Notes under the pieces: generated by a model
The model's input: the letters and a program-made list of their open reading frames with translations, nothing else
What the model was told of the DNA's origin: nothing
The model's database searches: none
In this document: piece after piece, positions 22,574-33,559 of the stretch
Position numbering within the stretch: position 1 is the first letter of the stretch
How the letters are laid out: every line of letters begins with the position of its first letter
Source of the DNA: Periplaneta americana
Taxonomy: Eukaryota; Arthropoda; Insecta; Blattodea; Blattidae
Direction of reading: 5' to 3'
NCBI RefSeq assembly: GCF_040183065.1
Contig: NC_091117.1
Location: 119,714,726-119,778,725 of the forward strand
Length of the DNA: 64,000 nucleotides
Made by a program: the position numbers and the translations under genes

Positions 22574-23982
22574 ATTGATTGATCACCTAATTGAAACTTT
22601 ATTACAATGAATTAAATATCGCGCACCATAGATATAGGCTAAATTCAATAAATGTGATTTCTAATTTATAATATTGTATCTGAAGTTACTACTTTTTAGA
22701 CGGCGATGGTAATGAGATATAGGCATTTCATGTTGAAGTTTTGTATATCGGATGACTGAGAGAATTAAAGCCTTCTTTCTCCGCCTTAATTAAATATTTC
22801 ACTGTCAAGTGCCGTTATAAACCATTAAATACACGTCCATTGGAAGGAAACCCGACCTAACTATATTCAACGCTAAACGCTAACCTCAAAACTTAATAGT
22901 CTACAATCTCTCGCACGTCATAATTACGAAAACTCGATACTCATCGCTCTGCCTCTGTGTCTATTCAGAACAGAAAACTCAATTTCAATCAACGAAAGAG
23001 AGTAGCAATAAGAAAAAAAATTACAGTCATGCATAAAACGTAATCTTACATTTAGGAAAGCTATCAAGCCTATCTAAACACGGGTACAAAACCCAACGCC
23101 CCCTGACTATCATAGAGACTGTATAATTTCAACTCGCAGTGCATGGCTCGGTTGAAGCAGGAAAAAGAAAGATCCGTATCTCTGAATTGGGAGTTTAATC
23201 AGGGTCAGAGTAGGGCATGCTGCATGTTCGTGCTGTAGGACAGACTACGCAACTGCCTAATCCCAAACATCGTACTTTTGAGAAGAAAATTGTGGAAAAC
23301 AGATCACGTGATACAAGAAGAAATAAGCATGTAAATGGACACCGTTATCACGCCGACTTTCCACGTCGAAGATCGGGATTCATTTTCCTTGAAGTCCAAG
23401 TGTAATTTGTGATTGGGTTGGTTTTCATGAGAAACTCTCATCTCCTGCACCGACATTTCACTATTTATCCATCAATCACCATTAAAGTTAAGGCTTATCG
23501 TAGCTATGTGGCTATTTGAAAAAATTCATACAGTGGCCGCTGGTCTGGTTAGAGAATTAATATCTAAGTAATATTTTTCAATGTAATAGCATGAATGTTT
23601 GAATTATTAAAGCTGTGTTAATTTTTTACGCTTTTGGACAACATTCTAAAGAGAAACATTACGCTTCCCTCATAAACTATTTTAAGAACGCACGGAGATA
23701 AAAGACCAATTTGTACCAAAAAGCCTTTGAAGATGACATAAATAGTGAGGCATTCAAACTGCTCATCGAAACCAGTGAAACTCTTTAGAACATCCACCAT
23801 AAACCACAGATTCCACATCGTGTGATTTTTAAGTATTTAGCCTACAACTAGTTATGAGAGAAGAGCTGCCAGACATGATTTCTAGGTGAACAATGTGTTA
23901 GAAATACATGTTACGCTAGCCTGTTGAAGCTGGTAATAATTATATATGCGTTTAATAACAGCATAGATCGTTGTAAGATATA
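22574..23982. other. no gene recognised
   Basis: No frame with a recognisable domain and no repeat I know, apart from the start of the element at 23983. Confidence 0.55.
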
Positions 23983-25948
23983 CAGAGTGTTTCTAAATTA
24001 GACCGACAAACTTTGGAATCGGATAGATAATCTTCTTTCAAACAGCTTTTATTAAGGGACCCATAGGCTGCGACAGTTCTTTTCAGAAGAAGTGGTTTAC
24101 ATCATTATATGGTTCGATCGTACAGGAAGGGATTAAAGTAATTAATTACATAAAAAGTGAATAAACAAATCATTAATGTTACAAGCACAATTTATTGACC
24201 CAAACATACAGAAAAGAACATACAAAACAAAGCGAATGTAAATGAAAAAACACTCACCTCAGTGTTAAATAAGAGGCTCCATTGCTTCGCTGTCTCATCA
24301 CTACAACATGTGGAGGAGGTGTACGATCATCCTCTCCTCCTCTACTACTTCTTATAGTGGCTGTTATTCGTCAGATGTATGGTACATTGGATGATTGGAT
24401 GTGTGCAGTGGAGGACTTTAAGAAATAAATAGTGTGAATTTGTATAACAGATATAATTAACAAATAATGGATAACAATATACATGAATGATAATTGAAAT
24501 AACATATAGGTATGAAATTAAGTGAATGAAAATATCACAAGTTAATCTAAATAACTACCAAAGCAATGACTGAATCGTGGAGACTTTAACTACACTAGGC
24601 GAACATACTTATAGGTCGTAATACAATCTAATACGCTCATTTCTCAATAATCAATTACTGACCTATTAAGCATTTAATCGTTGAAACCTTGTCTCAATAT
24701 ATATATATATATATCCAACTAGATATAAAGCTCAACATGAACGCCCAGTCAGTATGCCAACTCATAACACATGCCCCATTCAATTACAGATAACATAAAA
24801 TCTGATTAACCAAGTTGAACGTACACATGGCCTCAGTATCACACAAAGAATTTACCAAATACAAACTGTCACACGACTGATCAATATATAAATTGCCAAT
24901 ACCACATATGTCTCACATAAACTGTGCAGATAGCACTAACAATAATCTCTGTACCTTACAATCAAACAATGCCCAATAGAGAGAGAGAGAGAGAGATACG
25001 ATTGATTATAAGTAACCGACAATAATTTCAAAATATAAATGATCGTATGAATAGCAACGGAAAGTCAGTGCACTAGATTCCTGAATACCGTTGTGGAAAC
25101 CAATAATAACCAATATGGAGTAGCAAGTTCTAGAATAGATAACGAGGCCCATACTATTCTAGTTCATTGCACCGTTTATTACGATGTAAGCCAAGAGATC
25201 GTAATCACTACGCTATCACCAAAAACCGCCTTGGAACTTCAATACACCTCACATATCAAAGTTATATCTCATCACGTAATCCCCCAATACAATACAACCT
25301 CATATATCACAATTACATCACTTCACGTAATCGCAATTACTTAACCCAAAACGTATCATCAGTGAGTGATTTCCATACACGACAAACAACCAAAAATAAC
25401 CATGATATCACAACCCAAATTTGCCTACTCCAATAATAATAAATCTGATACAACTATTGCCGCACTAAATCCCAAGATATATTTGAAACAAGGTCTCATA
25501 TAATCCGTAAATTCTCAAGTGAAATATAATGACACACTATTCTCGAACAATCTATCACGATGAACTTAAGTTACCAGTGTAGAATACAGTTCGAGCTCTA
25601 TTTGCCGAGTGCCCGTCGATTGCCTGAATGAAGCTGTCGGTACACGGCCTGGCTGCTGAGTAATGTTGGCAATACGAGCTCCAAGTGATCACGGAACGGG
25701 GCGAGGAGGAGTTGGCTGGTGTTTGCCGTTAGAATGGCAAGACGCCGTCATCTGTTGTTCGATGACAAAGCATGTGAAGGCCGTCGGAAGAAGCGCCGTG
25801 TAATCTAATCTGCAATTTGAGAGGTCCCTGTCCTTTCAATTTGCGACTTATTGAGTGACCTCGTATATTTAATAGACTACTTATATTATCTGAACTAGGG
25901 CATACATCGTTTATAATAAGGGTGGAATATATATGGGGAAGGGCATAT

Positions 25949-26352
25949 AGGTCCGTGGCCCATTTCTTATAGGGCTCATCCCGACATTTGTCTTACGCCT
26001 GAGGAAAACCACGGAATACCTTAGGCAGGATGAGTTGTCTCATATAAGAGACTAGCCAATTTGGCTATTATGTAGGAGGTGATTGTTGTCCTGAGCCTTG
26101 TTGAATCGTCTCAATTTTGAGACAAGCCATTTGGCTATATGATGGCTCAATTACGAAGAGGGGGGAGAGATGTAATTAGTTAATTAATTTAAAGTAATTA
26201 GGGAGATTAATGGGGATATGAGTGCAGGTCCGTGGCCCATTTCTTTTAAGGCTCATCCCGACATTTGTCTTAGCGCCTTAGGAAAACCACGGAAAAACCT
26301 TAGGCAGGATGAGTTGTCTCAATATCAGAGACTAGCCAGTTGGCTCTTAGGT
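25949..26352 (-). repeat. 277-bp-offset direct repeats in the LINE 3' UTR
   Basis: AGGTCCGTGGCCCATTTCTT starts at 25949 and again at 26226. Each copy runs about 125 bases and contains GGCTCATCCCGACATTTGTC, an AAAACCACGG block and CTTAGGCAGGATGAGTTGTC. They lie just downstream of the minus-strand LINE coding end at 26523, so they are probably its 3' UTR. Confidence 0.8.
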
Positions 26353-26415
26353 TGAATGACTCTATGAATCGATGGATATATACTAGCCAATTGGCTCTAT
26401 GATACTTCCATCGAT
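26037..26415 (-). other. tandem hairpins in a LINE 3' UTR
   Basis: Four hairpin units. TAGCCAATTTGGCTA is palindromic at 26053-26067. The related AGCCATTTGGCT (26125-26136), AGCCAGTTGGCT (26334-26345) and AGCCAATTGGCT (26384-26395) follow. The first three are each preceded by a GTCTC-loop-GAGAC stem (26037-26052, 26108-26123, 26316-26332). The fourth is enclosed by ATCGATGG (26368-26375) and CCATCGAT (26408-26415). In the LINE transcript these would form paired stem-loops, possibly a binding site for its own reverse transcriptase. Confidence 0.6.
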
Positions 26416-26522
26416 CAACAAAAATAGATATTGTTAGGGAGGGATTTTGTTTAGCCCAGTTAAGACAAGGTCATTTTAAAGCGGTTGCACTATCCAAGGA
26501 GTCTCATGGAGTTGAGTCGTGG

Positions 26523-27535
26523 CTACCAAAACCTGTGAGTAACGCCAGCCTCCCTGTCCTCCTGTCTCAATAGTATAGCTAATGGACCTGTCTGGTGTCT
26601 ACGCCGTAACCTAGGATCATACTGGCCGAGGCCAGATATGAGCGGGTTGGGGTTAGCACGAGCTTCCGCATACAGGTTCCTAGCCAGTCGAGCAATGAAC
26701 TCGTCTATGGTTGGCAACTCTAGTTCATCATGGAACTTTCTTCTCGAGGCGACTCGGGGGAGATGGGTAATGAGTCGAATCACCTGGTTTTGGACAACTT
26801 GGAGTTTACGGAGATGGGACACTGCCGCAAACCCCCATGCGGGTGCGGCATAGGTAATGACAGAGCGAATGAGGGCCTTATACATGGTAAGTCCTACCCT
26901 CAGGTTGTCAGGAATTAAGGCCGCCAGAATGGGATAGTGTCTAACTATCAGCCCGTTGGCCTTACGAAGAAGGGATTGGATGTGATCTCGGAAGTTGAGA
27001 TGAGAGTCCATAATGATCCCTAAATATTTAATTTGGTTCATCCACGGCATTTCTCGTCCGAAAAGTGTGGGTGGTGGTGGTATGTCTTCGAGCCTCGCTC
27101 TTAGTGAAAAGAGTATGGCCTGACATTTCTCTACATTGACCTTGATTCTCCAGTCGTGGAACCACGGCTGGAGGTGATCTAAGATCGACTGCAATCTACG
27201 GGACGCTAATCTATAGGTTTTGCCCATCGCCAAGAGGGCAGTGTCGTCTGCATAGATATACAGATGACTACTTCTGCCGTGGATATAGAAAAACGGGAGG
27301 TCATTAATGAATATATTGAAAAGTATGGGCCCGATAATGGAACCCTGTGGGACTCCTGCGTGAATTCCACGGGGGGTGGAGAAACTAGTGCCTACACGGG
27401 TTTTGAATGTACGGCCTCGGAGGTAGTTAGAAATGAGGATACGAGCTCCGGCTCCTAAGTGAGTTACATACCACTGCCCGTAGCCAAGTAAACTCGCTTT
27501 CCCTCTCTCTTCGTCTGCGTAATCAACCGGCCCAT
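26523..27535 (-). pseudogene. jockey-type LINE reverse transcriptase, 5' truncated
   Basis: An unbroken minus-strand frame runs from about 27535 to the stop at 26523. It contains ARILISNYLRGRTFKTRVG, then GIHAGVPQGSIIGPILFNIF and INDLP, the catalytic box HLYIYADDTALLA (27243-27255 encodes YADD), DWRIKVNVEKCQAILFS, IKYLGIIMDSHLNFRDHI, YGAPAWG-like SVITYAAPAWGFA, and the thumb/tail LRKLQVVQNQVIRLITHLPR. Motifs B, C, D and E are in order and intact, with over 330 codons. Fingers, motif A, the APE endonuclease and ORF1 are missing. It is the least damaged frame in the window, so this insertion is young relative to its neighbours. It sits inside the mariner-like shell at 23983-28053. Confidence 0.9.
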
Positions 27536-27639
27536 AGGATAATTTGGATAAGAAAATGAAGGAAATTCGTAGCGCTATCTATAACATATCGTCTGAGAGC
27601 ACTCTGTCGGGCGAAGTGACGTACTAGATGAACAGCTAC

Positions 27640-27835
27640 GATGTCGAGCAAGGCTCAAACAAGTGCTGAAATACAGGTCCATTGACTTCCAGACAAGCAT
27701 TGCATCGACGTGTCATTCAAGTCGTACCCTTTCAAGGACGCCAGGCATTTCCCTCAATTCAGCTATTGCCCAAACATTGCATGTTGCAAGATCATCTTCA
27801 GAGTCAACAGGGGTTTCATAAACCACAGACAGTAA
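27640..27835 (-). pseudogene. mariner-like transposase C-terminal fragment
   Basis: Minus-strand reading gives VYETPVDSEDDLATCNVWAI, then AELREMPGVLERVR and, diverged, VDAMLVWK. This matches the C-terminal tail of insect mariner-like transposases (VYETPVxxEEDLxxRIxxAxxxIRxxPGxxxRxR). The N-terminal and catalytic parts are absent, although only about 220 bases remain to the right inverted repeat. The coding region was therefore deleted before or after the LINE arrived. Confidence 0.7.
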
Positions 27836-28860
27836 TCAGATTGGATTAATGCATGATACAGAGCTCAGGGTATAAACAAACGCGGTCGAGGAATGATACT
27901 GCGCTGACGGAGTAAACAAACTGGGTGGTAGCATTTAAACCTCTCTTGCATTGAAACGAAGCGTCCGAGTCCATGGGTTTTTAACGGAAAGTGTTTGAAA
28001 GAAAGTTATCTATCCGATCCAAAAGTTTGTCGGTCTAATTTAGAAACATTCTGTATATCGCTACTTGGAGAAAGGAAATGTCTTAATGTCGGCATCAATT
28101 TTAATTCTATAAAATTAAGGGAGTGAAACTACTGAGGTAACAGGTTTAATTGACCCAGCTCATCACGGGAAACTTCGGAGATGACTAAATTATGTAGAAT
28201 GTCTAGACATGTTGTTCCTCGATAAGGACAACTGAGATAATTTGGTGAGCATCTCAAGTCCTCGCTTTACGCTGTAAATTAATTAATTTATATATGCTTT
28301 TTTTAGACTTACGGTTAGACTATTGGGTATTCACGGTGTTATGGGACTTAACATTTCCAACATTTTGCAATCACACACAGGTTCCAACATTTGGTCATAT
28401 CTATCTGTCCTGATAATGAAACCTATATATAGTTCCTAACTGTTGTAATTGTTAACTTGTAGAATATTGTGGAATATTCAAAAGTGTAATACTAATTAGT
28501 TACTTGTTGAATACTTCATCGTGATCTAATCTTAACAAGTTAAGCTTAGTAAGTTTTCCAAAGTGAAATCATATTCATTCGTTTACCTCTTCCTATGATA
28601 TCGAATTGTTTTTAAACTATCAGGTTCATAATACTCGTCACATTTATTAGTTATTTCTCTCCATTTTCGTTACGTTTTCCTTTTAGTTGAATCTTTAAAC
28701 TTAGATGAAATGAGAGCTGAATTCAATCCCTTTAACAATGATCTCGAAACTTTGTCAACTTAGGGAAACCTTAGTAGTACTTCAGAATGAACTTGGGACA
28801 CCTTAGACCAAAATAAAATTGATAATACTCCATTTATTTGATATTTGTATCCTAATAATA

Positions 28861-30006
28861 CAGAGTGATTCAAAACATGTTACAGAAAAATACAGTAGAT
28901 AGAGGGTACTAAAACAAACATTCTTCATTAAGCAGTGGTTGTCCTATCGCGCACTGATACGGCACTACACTTATTCCTTGTTGTGGCTGGTAGACAATCA
29001 TTCATTCAATGGCCAGTGGTTGACTCTTTAATGACTAAGCTTTCAATGAAAAATAACAGACAGTGACACTTGACAACTTCTGAATTACAGAAGAGCTTCG
29101 AATTGACGCCCCCTTTCTTGTAAACAATACTAGCATTGACTGCCGCACCTGTTCAAATATGTCATGTTTAGTAGCCTATATATGGTGTTACAGGCGTCAG
29201 TAATCCGTGGAAGATCATCGACATGGACTACAGGTGTGGCATACACTAAGGTCTTCAGATGTCTCCACAAGAATTTAAGTGGATTAAGATTGGTAATGTT
29301 GGTGGCCATTGGATTGGAACTTGATAACCAATTCGCCCCTTAATGTTGCTGTCAGCTGTTACCTTGCCGCAAGACTGAAGTGCGCAGGAGCTCCATCATG
29401 CTGGAACAAAGTCCTGACGCATACTGCAAGCGGTACCTCTTCCCAAAAAGTGGGCAGGATGTGTTACTAAAAGTCTTTTAATTTTCTGCCCTTAAGCGAT
29501 TTGACTTGGCATGTGGACCAAGTAGTGTGTCGTTAATGATGCCACACCACACATTGACACTAAATCACACCTGATGAGAACTGACTGCAATGGAATGTGG
29601 ATTTATCTGCCTCCAAATGTGTGGTTGTATATGTTAAAAATAGCCTCCCGTGTGAAAGTTGCATCATCAGTGAACAACATACAATTTGCGAACTGGGGTA
29701 TCTCTGCGCTTTGATACAGAAACCAAATGTAAGTCGGCTAGTTCTCGCAGGCCCTAACGCTCCATTTTGTAATGTTAACTCTTTGATGACTAAGCTTTCA
29801 ATAAATGTGTCTAAAAACAACAGACAATGACGAATCAATGCGCATAGGGACGACAGACAATCACAATGTGATGTACAGTCACAAGACTAAAACAAGTGCA
29901 GCGACGTACCGGTGCGAGATGGGACACCATTGATTAATTAAAAATGTTTGGTTTAGTATCCTCTATCTACCATATTGTTCTGTAACATAAGTTCTGAATC
30001 ACCCTG
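28861..30006. mobile_element. 1.15-kb mariner-like element with TA flanks
   Basis: The left end CAGAGTGATTCAAAACATGT (28861) is matched by the complement of the right end GTTCTGAATCACCCTG (ending 30006). Similarity extends about 115 bases inward on each side. TA lies immediately outside both ends (28859-28860, 30007-30008). A segment around CTTT(A/G)ATGACTAAGCTTTC is directly repeated inside (29029 and 29781). The internal minus strand encodes a decayed transposase. Confidence 0.9.
29160..29660 (-). pseudogene. mariner-like transposase, frameshifted
   Basis: Piecing minus-strand frames gives NPHSIAVSSHQV, stop, FSVNVWCGIINDTLLGPHA, then QHDGAPAHFSLAARVTADSN, RIGYQVPIQWPPTLPNLNPL, KFLWRHLKTLVYATPVVHVD and DLPRITDACN. 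This matches insect mariner-like transposases (SVNVWCGIIxDxLIGP...QHDGAPAHF...IQWPxRSPDLNPLDFFLWGHLKxLVYATPV). In the third motif SPDLNPLDF has become LPNLNPLKF, so the third catalytic Asp is Lys. At least three frameshifts and stops are present. The element around it is 28861-30006. Confidence 0.85.
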
Positions 30007-30009
30007 TAT

Positions 30010-30617
30010 ATTTATACCCTAACAATGTGTTAAGAAATTAGAAAAAAAAAAACTTAGTTATTAATTAAATTGTGCTGTCCATTACTTCGGAAGAAGTCAG
30101 ATTGAGAACACGTGTACACATACACAATTATTACGGTAATCTCACAACTCAGTCTGTCAGTTCTACATCGATAGTAATATCCGTATCAGAAGACAACGTA
30201 AAGCGCCATTTTTCTGGGTTGCTTGTGGTGATTGCCGCAGCTCTTATATTTAAATTTCCCTAAAAATATTAATTATATTATAAAAAAATATGACTGCTGA
30301 TTACAATAATATACCAAAATTAAAAAAAAAAATACAAATTATACGATTAATTTAACATTGTGCAAGTGGATGAAGCTGATTTCCAAACATATTAAATGGC
30401 CGCATATCTACAAATCACAAAAGTTCACTGTAACAGAAACATGAATTAAAAAAGAACAAAATAGAGTACAAAAATAAGTTTAGAGTTTAAGAGTTGTTTA
30501 TTCTTAATGGCTAGATATTACTCGAGAGAACAGGTGAAAAATATGTCAAATGAAAATATTGCTAATGTAAGGAAAGAAAAAAATTGTTTGGAAATAAACT
30601 AGTATAAATTCATATCA
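30010..30617. other. no gene recognised
   Basis: Very A-rich, with short poly(A) runs. No gene or repeat family is recognised. Confidence 0.55.
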
Positions 30618-30812
30618 GTCACTATGGCCACGGTTGGCATGTCTGATCGTGAAACGAGCAGGCCCGGGTTCAAATCCTAGTTAGGAAAATTTGCCTGATT
30701 AGGAATTTTTTTTTTCGAGACTTTCCCTCTTAACGAACTGAAGCAAAATTACTTCGTAACTTTCGGTGTTAGATCCCGGACTCATTTGGCTTTCATAACT
30801 TTAACTTCATTT
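30618..30812 (+). mobile_element. tRNA-headed SINE related to family B
   Basis: Head with box B-like GGGTTCAAATCC, then TTTTTTTTTCGAGACTTTCC, and a tail with ACTTTCGGTGTTAGATCCCG and GACTCATTTGGC. These echo the family B body (CTTTCGGTGCTGCACCCCGG), so it is a diverged cousin. Confidence 0.6.
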
Positions 30813-30839
30813 ATCATATTATTTCAAGTTTCAAGTCGG

Positions 30840-31190
30840 CTGGAGATGCAGCAGATTTAGTACCGTGATTTCCATATAGATGTCATCTATCTGAGGTAGC
30901 CCAGTGGAACGAAAAAGCTCAAAGCAGACTATGTCGGAAAAAGGTGATATCTAGATCAATCGATAGATGACGTCAAATAGAGACTCGCAATACATACACT
31001 AACTTCTTGTCAATGTAAGATGCAGCAGAATGTAGTACCGTGACTTATATACAGATGACATCGATCTGAGGAAGTTACGGAAGTCCCAGGAAGGCGAAGA
31101 GCATGAGCTTCGTAGGACCAGGGTGTTGCAGCTGTAGCTGACTCGTTATGTGGCATCAAACAGTGAATTGCGATACTTACAGGAATGCGA
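30840..31190. repeat. diverged tandem duplication, period about 174 bp
   Basis: AGATGCAGCAGATTTAGTAC at 30844 recurs as AGATGCAGCAGAATGTAGTA at 31018. Both are followed by CCGTGA, a TATA(T/C)AGATG block and ATCTGAGG. No coding content is recognised. Confidence 0.7.
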
Positions 31191-31405
31191 TCCTGAAGAC
31201 TTAAATAATCATCCTATATAAAGTAGGTCGGCACAATAAACATATGGTTGCTGTGCAAACCTTACGGACCCCCTCAGTAAGGAAAAAGGCACAAATTCAC
31301 AACAGAATAATACATTGTGCGTAACAATGTTATTCAAGAACTACAACCCTTGCGATCATGAGTATGTTACTTGAAGAGCAAAAAGAAAATAATTTGTCGA
31401 ATTCA

Positions 31406-32111
31406 CACGGTTGTTTCCGATGTCTGATAACGAATTTGAATGATATCATGTGCGTCAGGAGCCACACGACAACTGAACTGTGGAGAGGTGACAGACAGTA
31501 GTGAGTGATCTCATAGTCAGAGTGCACGGCGACTCACAGCAGAAATTCCCAAGAAAATCGAGCCTTTGTGGGAGAGGTACATAACAACCCTTTCCGATGC
31601 CAAGTACAATTAGGTGAAAATAAAAGAAGCCTGCAATAAATGAGATGTCGTTATTTCCAAGAAAGGCATCTTCTGTGTAGGCCTACTTAATAAGATTGGT
31701 AAAGCTCGAATGGAATTAATTTGTATCATCTCGTGGGGTGCGGCGACTTGTGACGCGGGGGGAGGGTGGGTTGGATTTGCTTGCTTTTTCCACTCTGTAA
31801 TTAATCCCATCCGAGCTTTGTCAGTCTTATTAGGTACACACAAGATGCGTTTCTTAGAAATAATGAAACCACGTTTTTTTCAGGCCCCTATGATTGTCAC
31901 GTAACTGTACTTGGCATTGGAAAGGGTTGTTATGTATCCCTCCCAAAGAGGCTCGATTTTCTTGGGCATTGCTACTGTGATACACTGTGCATTCTGATTA
32001 TAAAATCACTCACTACTGGTCTGTCACCTTTCGCCGCAATTCAGCTGTCGTGTGACTCCTGACGCTCACGACGTAATTCAAATTCGTTATCAGTGATCGG
32101 AAACAACCCTG
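31406..32111. mobile_element. 706-bp foldback built from two transposon 5' ends
   Basis: The left arm (31406 to about 31715) and right arm (about 31795-32111) are inverted copies: GTTGTTTCCGAT outside, ATAACGAATTTGAAT, GCGTCAGGAG(C/T)CACACGAC, then AAGAAAATCGAGCCT and CATAACAACCCTTTCC. An 80-base GC-rich loop separates them. The outer ends are CACGGTTGTTTCC (left) and the complement of GGAAACAACCCTG (right). The right border is followed by TA. Each arm encodes the same transposase N-terminus pointing inward. Confidence 0.85.
31610..31969 (-). pseudogene. Tc1-like transposase N-terminus, right foldback arm
   Basis: From the ATG at 31969 the frame reads MPKKIEPLWEGYITTLSNAK, YSYVTIIGA, stop, then KKRGFIISKKRILCVPNKTD and KARMGLITEWKKQANP. 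This resembles the N-terminal DNA-binding region of a Tc1-like transposase family that I recall from cockroach genomes, but the exact family is uncertain. The left arm encodes a second, more damaged copy on the plus strand from about 31551 (LPKKIEPLWERYITTLSDAK, with its start ATG changed to ATT). No catalytic domain is present in either arm, so the element could only move with help. Confidence 0.65.
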
Positions 32112-32599
32112 TAGGAAAAAAACTCTATTGATCTTCAGAGTACTCTCTCTTAAAGTGAACTCTTTGGTTTGAAAGTCTCATTGTGTGTGAAAAATGTTAA
32201 AGTTCCTATCTTCCAGTTTTGATACATTCTAGATGAAATGTTTAAAAACCTTGTCATTTCAAATCGACATAACGTCTATGTCCTAGGATTTTCTATAACT
32301 GTCGCTGAATAAGTATTTTTGTAATAGGAATGTTGTATAAATATTTAATTTAATGAGATTATTTTATCAACAACAGTTTAAGTATGATTCTTATCTTTGA
32401 TAAATAAAATCATTAGCCAGTTTATTGATCGTCTCAATGCGGATTCTAGGATTAATAATGCAATTTGAGTTATAATTAATAATCTTAATATTATATAACT
32501 TCTTCCGTGATAATTATGCTAATACTGCATTGTTTCAGGAAAGCTTACATCTAAGTATGATACCCAGAAGAAAATAATAGAGAAAATAAATGTCCCACG

Positions 32600-33545
32600 C
32601 ATTTCATATATATGTATATGTTCCAAACATTTGCAATATTTGCCATTAATCTTCCAGCTACCCAATAAAGTTGCCCATCCGATCTCGTCTCCGTGCAGTA
32701 GGTCTGAATTGCACCATACATTCTCATATGGTCCCAGTCCATTATGATATCTTCGTTACACAGCATGAATTTGGTGAGTTTACTATTTTCATCCTGTGCC
32801 CAAGGTTCTACAAGAACTGCAAAGCCATAGTGTGTGTGTGTGTTCGTTTGTGTGTGTGTGTGTGTGTGTTTTCTGCCAAACAATCATGGTGCGTTGTTAT
32901 GCGGACTGCTGCAACTGTTTTACAGCGTGGTAAATCTGGTATGTCTTTTTATATTCATGAGTTCCTCCCTCCATTGTTTCTGTTTACTTAATTCCTTTAA
33001 ATCTGCAAACCATTTAGACTTAAAGCCGGCTGTTATTTTTAGTTTTTAAGAATGGAGGGATAAATGTCCTTTTGAGGTGTTTAATATTGTTGTTCTCTTT
33101 GTGGTCAGCTTCTTCATTACCTTTTATTCCAATATGGGAGGGAATCCACTGAAATGCAATTTGTTTTCCCATATTATTGAGTTCTGCAAGTATATATCGT
33201 ATTTCGGAAGTCAGTGGATATTTAAAATTTGTTATCGGTTCTATTGTGTTGGTAGTCATAAAATATGACGATTTTCTGAAATGATTCAGTTCTAATGCAA
33301 TGAGGGCAATGTACTGTATATGGCTTCTAATTCGCCATCGAAGTTGTTTGTATATTTACCAGCGGAGCTGTAGAACTTATAAAGTTTACTGTTGATATCG
33401 GCGCCTGCGTATAGACTATTTTCCATCAACGAGCCGTCAGTGAATATGTGGAGTCATTCATTGTCTCGATGTGAAGTATTTATTGTCTGTAGAGCAATAG
33501 ATTTTAATACGTCAGTGTGGATTTCGTCTTTTTTAACCTTTTCGG
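32600..33545 (-). pseudogene. LINE C-terminus: RNase H domain plus Cys-His tail
   Basis: Minus-strand reading gives LHIFTDGSLMENSLYAGADI, then NNFDGELEAIYS, then IEPITNFKYPLTSEIRYILA and GKQIAFQWIPSHIGIKGNEE with AD after it. These are RNase H catalytic landmarks: the D of TDGS, the E of ELEAI, and the WIPSHIGIKGNExAD block with its His and Asp. The third acidic site (usually DS) reads NT. Further on, FMLCNEDIIMDWDHM is the CxxC-like tail found after RNase H in I/Jockey-group LINEs, followed by GRLMANI. A GT microsatellite has grown inside this coding region at 32829-32870, and there are several stops. Confidence 0.8.
32829..32870. repeat. (GT)n microsatellite within LINE coding relic
   Basis: Two GT runs interrupted by TTCGTT. 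Confidence 0.95.
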
Positions 33546-33559
33546 CAAGATCCAAATTA

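Larger units (their letters stand above)
23983..28053. mobile_element. 4.07-kb mariner-like element carrying a LINE
   Basis: The left end CAGAGTGTTTCTAAATTAGA, CCGACAAACTTTGGAATCGG is matched by the complement of the right end (CCGATCCAAAAGTTTGTCGG, TCTAATTTAGAAACATTCTG). About 63 of the terminal bases pair. TA flanks both sides (23981-23982 and 28054-28055), as expected for Tc1/mariner insertions. A transposase C-terminal fragment sits near the right end. A minus-strand LINE fills about 25.9-27.5 kb. The 24.1-25.9 kb stretch is A/C-rich, with short TA and GA runs, and is otherwise unrecognised. Confidence 0.8.

Noticed and set aside
26638..26918. Plus-strand frames at 26.6-26.9 kb
   Set aside because: They are shadows of the strongly supported minus-strand LINE reverse transcriptase.
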